From assembly GCA_964613585.1 (NCBI GenBank), contig CAZTHL010000010.1, positions 1 to 62,797 of the forward strand: a stretch of DNA of 62,797 nucleotides. Direction: 5' to 3'. Both the position numbers and the translations under genes were made by a program. Within the stretch, counting starts at the first letter, position 1. Every line of letters begins with the position of its first letter. Below, piece after piece: positions 57,939 through 62,797 of the stretch. A model generated the notes under the pieces. That model made no database searches. It was given only the letters and a program-made list of their open reading frames with translations, and had not been told where the DNA came from. The stretch is from CAZTHL01 sp964613585 (GTDB taxonomy: Bacteria; Pseudomonadota; Alphaproteobacteria; DSM-16000; Inquilinaceae).

Positions 57939-58914
57939 GCCGCTGTTGCCGACGCGTCAGGACGTGGTGGCGGCCGCCCGGCGGCTGGGGCGCCAGGTGC
58001 GCCGGACACCGCTGCTGGAGGACCCGCGGCTCAATCGGCGGCTTGGCGGCCGGGTGCTGCTCAAGGCCGAGTGCCTGCAGCGCACCGGCTCCTTCAAGAT
58101 CCGGGGCGCCTTGAACGCGATCCTGCAGATCCCGCCCGAGCAGCGCGGTCGCGGCGTCATCGCCTTTTCCAGCGGCAACCACGCGCAGGGTGTCGCCGCC
58201 GCGGCCAGCCTCCTCGGCCTGCCGGCGACCATCGTCATGCCGGCGGACGCCCCCATGGCGAAGCGCTCAGGCACCATCAGCCACGGCGCCCGGGTGCGGC
58301 TGTACGACCGCTATCGGGAGGAGCGTGAGCGGATCGCCGCGCGGCTCGCGGCCGAGTCGGGCGCCACCCTGGTCAAGCCCTACGACGACCGCCACGTCAT
58401 CGCCGGCCAGGGCACGGTCGGGCTCGAGCTGCTCGAGCAGCTGCCGGCCACCCCGGATGCGCTCCTGGTCCCGTGCGGCGGCGGCGGACTGGCCGCGGGG
58501 ATCGCGCTCGCCCTGGCCGATCAGCTGCCGGAACGATCGATCCACCCGGTGGAGCCGGTCGGATACGAGGACACGGCGCGCTCCCTGGCCGCGGGCCGAC
58601 GGGTGGCGAACGCGCCGGCCCCCCCGGCGCTGTGCGACGCGCTGCAGGCGCCGACGCCCGGCGAGATCACCTTCGCCGTCAACCGCCGGCACCTGGGCCG
58701 GGGCCTCGCGGTCGGCGACCGGCATGTCCTGGACGCCATGCGGGTGGCCTTCGACGTGCTCAGGCTCGTGGTCGAGCCGGGCGGCGCCGTCGCCCTCGGC
58801 GCCCTCCTCGCCGGCGGCCTTGACGTCGACGGCCGCACGGTCGTGGTGGTTCTGTCCGGGGGCAACGTCGATGCCGAGCTGTTCGGGCGGGCGCTGACGA
58901 CGGTGGAGGGCTGA
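57925..58914 (+). CDS. threonine/serine dehydratase-like PLP enzyme (fold type II)
   Basis: 329-residue PLP enzyme. The PLP lysine is in RTGSFKIRGALN (Lys about 52), SSGNHAQGVA holds the Asn that grips the cofactor, CGGGGLAAGI is the phosphate loop, and LSGGNVD the C-terminal Ser/Gly. There is no regulatory ACT domain, so it is the short catabolic type: threonine ammonia-lyase, serine racemase or hydroxyaspartate dehydratase. The exact substrate is not decided. It overlaps the upstream hydrolase by 14 bases. Confidence 0.88.
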   Translation: MAVAEPLLPTRQDVVAAARRLGRQVRRTPLLEDPRLNRRLGGRVLLKAECLQRTGSFKIRGALNAILQIPPEQRGRGVIAFSSGNHAQGVAAAASLLGLPATIVMPADAPMAKRSGTISHGARVRLYDRYREERERIAARLAAESGATLVKPYDDRHVIAGQGTVGLELLEQLPATPDALLVPCGGGGLAAGIALALADQLPERSIHPVEPVGYEDTARSLAAGRRVANAPAPPALCDALQAPTPGEITFAVNRRHLGRGLAVGDRHVLDAMRVAFDVLRLVVEPGGAVALGALLAGGLDVDGRTVVVVLSGGNVDAELFGRALTTVEG

Positions 58915-59001
58915 CCTCGCGCCGACGAGTCCATGGCGTCCGCGATCGGGAAGCCACGGCGCGCCCGGGCGGCGCGGGGTTGGCGCTCATGCCTCCAGCC
59001 G

Positions 59002-59026
59002 GGCCGACGGGTCCTCATCGTCGGCT
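59002..59026. terminator. hairpin between the dehydratase and bactofilin genes
   Basis: GCCGACG and CGTCGGC form a 7-bp stem with a 9-base loop in the 120-bp gap between convergent genes; it could stop transcription from both sides. There is no T-run. Confidence 0.4.
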
Positions 59027-59034
59027 CGCGGGCA

Positions 59035-59505
59035 TCAGGAGGCAGCGCTGACCGCGGCCGCGGGCGCGGTCTCCTTGTCCGAGACGACGAGGTTGACCTT
59101 GCTCGGCCGCTCGTCCTCGGCCGGGGCATGCCGCTTCACCATGCCCTCGACATTGGCCCCGCGGGCGATCTCGAGCGAGTCGTGCAGAATGTCGCCGTTG
59201 ATGTCGGCGGTCTCGCACAGGATGACCTCCTTGCCGCGGATCCGGCCGTTCACCCGGCCCCACACGCGTACGGAGTCGGCGACGATCTCGCCGTTGATCT
59301 CGGCCGTCTTGCCGATGGTCAGGCTGCCGCTCTGGATGTCGCCGTCGACCACGCCGTCGACCTGGACATCGCCGTTGGTCTGAAGATCGCCGGAGATGCG
59401 CATGTCGACGCTGATGATCGATGGCGCGGCCGGCGTGCCATCGTCCCGCGGGCGAAGCGATCCCGCCTTGGGGAGCGGCTTACTGGCTTGCGATTTCGAA
59501 AACAT
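59035..59505 (-). CDS. bactofilin
   Basis: 156-residue polymer-forming cytoskeletal protein. The central domain (about 30-125) is a right-handed beta-helix with hydrophobic residues at short intervals: VDMRISGDLQTNGDVQVDGVVDG (cited in part: ISGDLQTNGDVQVDG), SLTIGKTAEINGEIVADSVRVWG (cited in part: TAEINGEIVADSVRVWG) and ADINGDILHDSLEIARGA. Tails at both ends are polar or proline-rich. It forms filaments under the membrane. The start overlaps the end of the M23 peptidase gene by 26 bases, so the two are made together. Confidence 0.92.
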   Translation of the reverse strand: MFSKSQASKPLPKAGSLRPRDDGTPAAPSIISVDMRISGDLQTNGDVQVDGVVDGDIQSGSLTIGKTAEINGEIVADSVRVWGRVNGRIRGKEVILCETADINGDILHDSLEIARGANVEGMVKRHAPAEDERPSKVNLVVSDKETAPAAAVSAAS

Positions 59506-61090
59506 GCTCTCCTGCTCTCAAGAAGTTGGCGGGATCCCGGGGCTCGCCATTGACCCTGACCTCGTAATGCAGGTGCGGACCGGTGCTCCGCCCGGTGCTG
59601 CCGACCAGGCCGATCCGATCGCCGTGCTCGACGCGGTCGCCGACCTCCACCAGGCTGGAATGCAGATGAGCGTACCGGGTGACCAACCCTAGGCCGTGCT
59701 CGATTTCAACAAGGTTACCGTAGGCGCCCAGCCATCCGGCGAAGGTGACGGAGCCCGGCGCCGTGGCATGCACAATGGTCCGCGTCGGGGCGGCCATGTC
59801 GAGCCCGTAGTGACGGGAACGCCGTCCGGTGAAGGGGTCCCGCCGGCTGCCGAAGCCGCTGGAGAAGTTGAAGCCGTCCAGCAGAGGCATGCCGATGGGC
59901 AGGCGGTTGGCGAGGGCACGCAGATCGGCCGCCCGGCTGACCGCGGTGACCAGATTGTCCGCTTCCGACCAGGCGTCCTCGTTGGCCACGGCGTCCGGGA
60001 CATCGGGCGAGATCGGGCCGCCAAGCGCCACCGGATAATCCTTGGCCAGGCGGACGATCAGCGAATCGATATCCAGCCCGGTGAAGGCCAGGGCGTCCTC
60101 GACATGGCTGACGTGGCTGGCGGATCGTTCGCGCAGGTCGGCGAGGAAACCGGCCTGAGACCCGCGCAGCCGCGCCAGGTCCCCGTGAAGACCATCGATC
60201 CTGTCTGTCAGCTCGCCGATGCGCTCGGCCAGACGGTCCCGCTCCGTGGCGTAGCGGCCGGCGATGACCTGCTCCTGCTCGAGACGCGCCTCGAGAGCCG
60301 CCCTGTGATCGCGCGCCTCGGCCAGCTGGCGATCGAGCCCGGCCAGCGTCTCGCGCAGAGTGTCCCGCTCGAGCTGCCGGCGGTCGGCGAGGCGGTAGGC
60401 GTCCTCGGCCGCGTCGTTCAGGTCGACGATCTTCCGCTCGAGCTCCTGGCTCCAGATCCGCGAGTCCGCGAGATCCGTCTCCAGGGAGAGGATCTCGTCG
60501 CGCAGCGCGCTCCTGTGCTCGACAAGGCGCTGCCGCTCGACCTGGAGCTGGGCGATCCGCCCTTCCATCGACCCGATCACGCGGGCCTGCCGGGCGGCCC
60601 GTTTTCCGGACGCCGCCACCTGCTCCTCAAGGGTGCGGACCTGCTCGAGCAGGCCGGCGCTGGTCCGGCCGAGGCGCGCCTGCTCGGCCTGCCGGCGCGC
60701 GAGTTCGCCCTCGAGGTCACGGATCGTGGCCTCAAGGTCGACGTTGCGCTGGATGACACGCTCGGCCACGGTCTCGCTGTCGGCGAAGCGCTCGGCGAGC
60801 TGGGCCACGTCGCCGCCACGTTGCGCGAGATGCGTGATCAGGTCCGCGTAGCCGATCTCGAAATCCTGGATCTGCCGCGACAGGCTGGCGATCTTTTGGC
60901 CGGCAAGCCCGACGCCGACGGTGGCGGTCAGGCTCCAGACCAGGACGAGGCCGGTGGCGCAGGCCGCCAGCCACTGGTGATGGCTCTTGACGAAGACATG
61001 GCCGACCCCGTGCTCGGACCGCACCAGCAGGTGCCGGTCGCGAAAGACGCGCCGCAGCGCCGCCATCCCTACTCTGGACCCGAGACGCAT
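59480..61090 (-). CDS. M23-family peptidoglycan peptidase with long coiled coil
   Basis: 536 residues. A membrane anchor (LAACATGLVLVWSLTATVGVGLAG, about 41-64) leads into a coiled coil (about 70-290, rich in Glu/Arg/Leu heptads), then a LytM/M23 zinc domain (about 400-520): SGFGSRRDPFTGRRSRHYGLDMAAP with the first His and Asp (cited in part: RRSRHYGLDMAAP), HGLGLVTRYAHLHSSL and the HLHYEVRVNG motif with the other zinc ligands. Both zinc sites are intact, so it is probably an active endopeptidase. Bactofilin with an M23 partner is a known cell-shape module. I chose the ATG at 61090. Confidence 0.9.
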   Translation of the reverse strand: MRLGSRVGMAALRRVFRDRHLLVRSEHGVGHVFVKSHHQWLAACATGLVLVWSLTATVGVGLAGQKIASLSRQIQDFEIGYADLITHLAQRGGDVAQLAERFADSETVAERVIQRNVDLEATIRDLEGELARRQAEQARLGRTSAGLLEQVRTLEEQVAASGKRAARQARVIGSMEGRIAQLQVERQRLVEHRSALRDEILSLETDLADSRIWSQELERKIVDLNDAAEDAYRLADRRQLERDTLRETLAGLDRQLAEARDHRAALEARLEQEQVIAGRYATERDRLAERIGELTDRIDGLHGDLARLRGSQAGFLADLRERSASHVSHVEDALAFTGLDIDSLIVRLAKDYPVALGGPISPDVPDAVANEDAWSEADNLVTAVSRAADLRALANRLPIGMPLLDGFNFSSGFGSRRDPFTGRRSRHYGLDMAAPTRTIVHATAPGSVTFAGWLGAYGNLVEIEHGLGLVTRYAHLHSSLVEVGDRVEHGDRIGLVGSTGRSTGPHLHYEVRVNGEPRDPANFLRAGEHVFEIASQ

Positions 61091-61561
61091 GGTCCCCGCT
61101 CTTCCTTCTCGGCCAACCCCTTGTCCTCCAGCGCATGAGATCGGATCGGCCGGGTCCGGCATCGGCCCGGCCGGCCGAACGGACACGTCGATCGTGCAGG
61201 CGTTCAGGCAACAGAGAACGATGGCGCGGGTTGCCCGGAAATCGTTCCCTGAAGTCTCGTGCACCGAACCATGCGGCAGGATGCGAGCGAAGCTTGGTAA
61301 AACGGTTAAATAGTATCTGGCCTTTGGCAAAAATTTTCTTGGTTGACAAAATCTTTATTACTGGCGGGCCGCGACCGCACGAAAATCTATTTTGCAGGCC
61401 CGGGCAGTTCGGCGCCGTCCGGGCCCGGGCACGCCCGTGCGTCCTGCGCGACGGTCGCTGGCGGCGGCCCGGGGTCGGAGGGCCGAACGAGACGATCAGC
61501 AAGGACAAGGATCGGCGAAGAAGCGCCTTGGGTCTCGGCCGAAGGTTCCTAGTCGGTCGGA
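61091..61561. other. promoter region and non-coding spacer upstream of the M23 gene
   Basis: About 470 bases without a gene I can support. The AT-rich part (about 61290-61375) is the most likely promoter region of the M23-bactofilin operon. An isolated TTGACA on the plus strand at 61343 has no -10 partner. From about 61500 the sequence changes into gene remnants. Confidence 0.45.
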
Positions 61562-61630
61562 GTGAAGGTCCCCAACCGGGACGCCAGCCTGGTCAAGGCT
61601 ATGGCGGGCGCCATGCGCTCAGGCGGCTGA
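61562..61630 (+). pseudogene. remnant of a recombinase-associated C-terminal domain
   Basis: A short frame VKVPNRDASLVKAMAGAM followed by a stop. The RDASLVKA(M/L)A-A pattern is typical of the tail of alphaproteobacterial serine-recombinase/DUF2924-region genes (recognised from memory of R-x-x-A-L-V-K-A-L-A-R-A-x-R-W). It is preceded by a TAG stop. Only this fragment is left, so the call is tentative. Confidence 0.35.
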
Positions 61631-61632
61631 GG

Positions 61633-61880
61633 ATGCCTTTCTTTCCTGTGACCAGTCTTTCCTTCTTGATACCAACATTCTGCGCGAAACGCTTAAGGCG
61701 AAGCCCGAGCCGGGCGTGCATGAGTGGCTTGAACGGCAATCGCTCGCAGAGTTTTTTCTCGCATCCCAAACACTCGGTGCGCTCATTCGTGGACCACGCA
61801 AGGTCAGGGATGAAGAGCGGCACGAATGCTTCACGAGATGGATTGAGAAGGTCTTGGACGGCAGTGTTATCCAGACATGA
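61633..61880 (+). pseudogene. frameshifted, truncated PIN-domain toxin (VapC/FitB-like)
   Basis: Reading in the frame from 61659, FLLDTNILRETLKAKPEPGV then HEWLERQSLAEFFLASQTLG and RWIEKVL match the first half of VapC/FitB toxins (FLLDTNVLSE...P-x-V-x-x-W, L-x-S-x-x-T-x-G-E). The start ATG at 61633 is in another frame, the second acidic residue (Glu after TLG) is Ala, and the frame ends at 61880 before the DxxIAA part. It therefore cannot be functional. No antitoxin is intact. Confidence 0.55.
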
Positions 61881-61977
61881 CGCGACCATTCGGATGGAGC
61901 TGGCACGCGATGGATCACCCGGCTGCGTGCCAAATTACGCGGCGGCGCCAAGACCGTGACTGGCCCGAAGTGGACAG

Positions 61978-62400
61978 TCAGCCAAGATACCTCATAAACA
62001 CGATTTCAGGGTCGTCCGGGTCCAAATGATGGATTACGCCTGCTTTCTGGTAGCCGCGCGTTTCCAGCAGCGCCTGCATGGGGCGATTGGACTGATTAGT
62101 GGACGTGAAGAGCTGGCGGGTCGTTACCCTGGTCTCCGCCATATTAAACAGTGTGCTGGCTAGACCTCGACGCCGCGCGCTGCCTTTCACCACCACAAGA
62201 GATACAAAGTCTCTGCCGAAAAAGTGGCGGCGCGACAAGACCAAGTACCCTTCTGGGAAATTTCCGCGCCCTGCCACCCAGCATTCGTCCTGTGCAATTG
62301 CCTGCAAAACGAGTGCGCGCCTATCCGCATGAGCACCAGCAGCGGCATCAATGCGGGCGATGTCTTCAAGATCACTTTCGGTCGACAGTCGTACCCACAT
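61978..62400 (-). CDS. GNAT-family N-acetyltransferase
   Basis: 140-residue acetyltransferase. LSTESDLEDIARIDAAAG opens the domain, SLVVVKGSARRRGLASTLF is the acetyl-CoA loop (R-x-x-G-x-A), and STNQSNRPMQALLETRGYQKAG is the C-terminal family motif (cited in part: NRPMQALLETRGYQKAG). The substrate is unknown. I chose the ATG at 62400; the frame runs on upstream through the tRNA-Ser gene, which is meaningless. Codon use is less GC-rich than in core genes. It lies between tRNA-Ser and the remnant region, so it may belong to an old insertion. Confidence 0.82.
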   Translation of the reverse strand: MWVRLSTESDLEDIARIDAAAGAHADRRALVLQAIAQDECWVAGRGNFPEGYLVLSRRHFFGRDFVSLVVVKGSARRRGLASTLFNMAETRVTTRQLFTSTNQSNRPMQALLETRGYQKAGVIHHLDPDDPEIVFMRYLG

Positions 62401-62493
62401 GTTTGCACAGTGTCTCCGGTGCTCGAGTGACCGGAAGCAGCGGGAAATTGCCGTTACGGAAAGCTCCAAGTAACATCGGGGGGCTTTGGAGTA

Positions 62494-62585
62494 TGGCGGG
62501 CAGGGAGGGATTCGAACCCTCGGAGCCCCGGAAAGGGCTCGGCGGATTAGCAATCCACTGGTTTAAGCCACTCACCCACCTGCCC
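62494..62585 (-). tRNA. tRNA-Ser (anticodon GCT)
   Basis: Class II tRNA of 92 bases with encoded CCA. The acceptor stem GGGCAGG/CCTGCCC, the D arm GGTGAGTGGCTTAAACC, the anticodon stem around TTGCTAA, a long variable arm, and the T arm GAGGG-TTCGAAT-CCCTC are all complete, with discriminator G. It reads AGC and AGU codons. It faces away from the window end. Confidence 0.95.
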
Positions 62586-62797
62586 CGCGCCGTCGTTAGG
62601 TAGCATGCCTTCGGACGTTCGGAAAGCCGTCCCGGATGGATTGCGCCCCGAGGCCCCGCGCCCCGAGGCCCCGAGGTCGTGTCCCGGGACATGGGCCCGG
62701 CGTGACGATCCGCCGGCCGCGACCTGGAGCGTTTCCGAGTGACGGGTCGTGTCCCGCCGAGTGGTGTAGGAGCTGTGGGTAAGTCGGCCGCCGCAGC
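62586..62797. other. upstream flank of tRNA-Ser with possible truncated repeat copy
   Basis: 212 bases to the window end. GCGCCCCGAGGCCCC is duplicated in tandem at 62643-62672. At 62725 the sequence TGGAGCGTTTCCGAGTGACG resembles the 5' end of the dispersed repeat family, but the similarity stops soon after. No gene seen. Confidence 0.4.

Noticed and set aside
61343..61371. Plus-strand promoter from the perfect TTGACA at 61343
   Set aside because: No acceptable -10 hexamer at 16-18 bases; the sequence there is GC-rich, and no intact gene follows.
61135..61959. 274-codon plus-strand ORF over the M23 promoter and the remnants
   Set aside because: It merges unrelated stretches; the PIN-toxin similarity is in a different frame and the rest has no family pattern.
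62725..62797. Fifth copy of the dispersed repeat at the window end
   Set aside because: Only about 20 bases (TGGAGCGTTTCC...TGACG) resemble the 5' module; the continuation differs and the window ends, so it is kept as a possibility only.

Overview
This is a GC-rich stretch of alphaproteobacterial chromosome. The gene order (rpiB-glyA-nrdR-rib-nusB-thiL; parC-recO; era-rnc-lepB-acpS-rsh-rpoZ; smpB-dapA), a MucR regulator, an LdtR-like MarR protein, TakP-type TRAP transport and a flagellar motor with CtrA-type boxes fit a free-living motile alphaproteobacterium, most likely Rhodospirillales-like. The lineage is an inference from gene content. Nearly all of the window reads as core chromosome. 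I see no intact prophage, IS element or CRISPR array.

Layout. 0-11.3 kb (minus strand): rpiB, glyA, nrdR, ribD, ribE, ribB (with a dead GTP cyclohydrolase II domain), ribH, nusB, thiL, fliL and the 5' end of hppA. Between ribD and ribE the run is broken by a lower-GC polysaccharide deacetylase and a degenerate histidine-phosphatase-like gene. 11.3-24.3 kb: mucR, a small DUF6898-like gene, an LdtR-like regulator, valine-catabolism genes (acyl-CoA dehydrogenase plus an N-terminally extended 3-hydroxyisobutyryl-CoA hydrolase), hemB, a secreted protein with an internal repeat, two alpha/beta hydrolases, an ornithine-decarboxylase-type enzyme, a penicillin-acylase-family protein and a flavin reductase. 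24.4-29.8 kb: motA-motB, then a tight operon of circularly permuted ATP-grasp, alpha-E protein and the N-end-rule transferase Bpt. 30-37.7 kb: TakP-like TRAP binding protein, a divergent lytic-transglycosylase-like secreted protein, two TRAP permease QM pairs arranged head to head, and a DUF6314 gene. 37.7-38.4 kb: repeat-rich spacer. 38.4-51.4 kb (mostly minus): parC, recO, an MFS carrier and ppc (inserted), era, rnc, lepB, acpS, rsh, rpoZ. 51.5-59 kb: tRNA-like remnant, NYN-domain protein, uracil-DNA glycosylase, smpB, dapA, soluble lytic transglycosylase, HAD dehalogenase, alpha/beta hydrolase, serine/threonine dehydratase-like enzyme. 59-62.8 kb: overlapping bactofilin and M23 peptidase genes, a scar with recombinase and PIN-toxin remnants, a GNAT acetyltransferase and tRNA-Ser(GCT).

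The two most interesting non-genic signals are these. (1) A family of about 130-bp dispersed repeats with inverted ends (GAGCGTTTCC...GGAACGCTC) sits just after stop codons at 31.1, 32.5 and 45.6 kb, with a 54-bp internally deleted version at 37.7 kb. (2) Two exact TTAA-N7-TTAA (CtrA-type) boxes lie in front of the only two flagellar transcription units, fliL and motAB. The most interesting gene set is the ATP-grasp/alpha-E/Bpt operon, which may form a peptide-tagging module.
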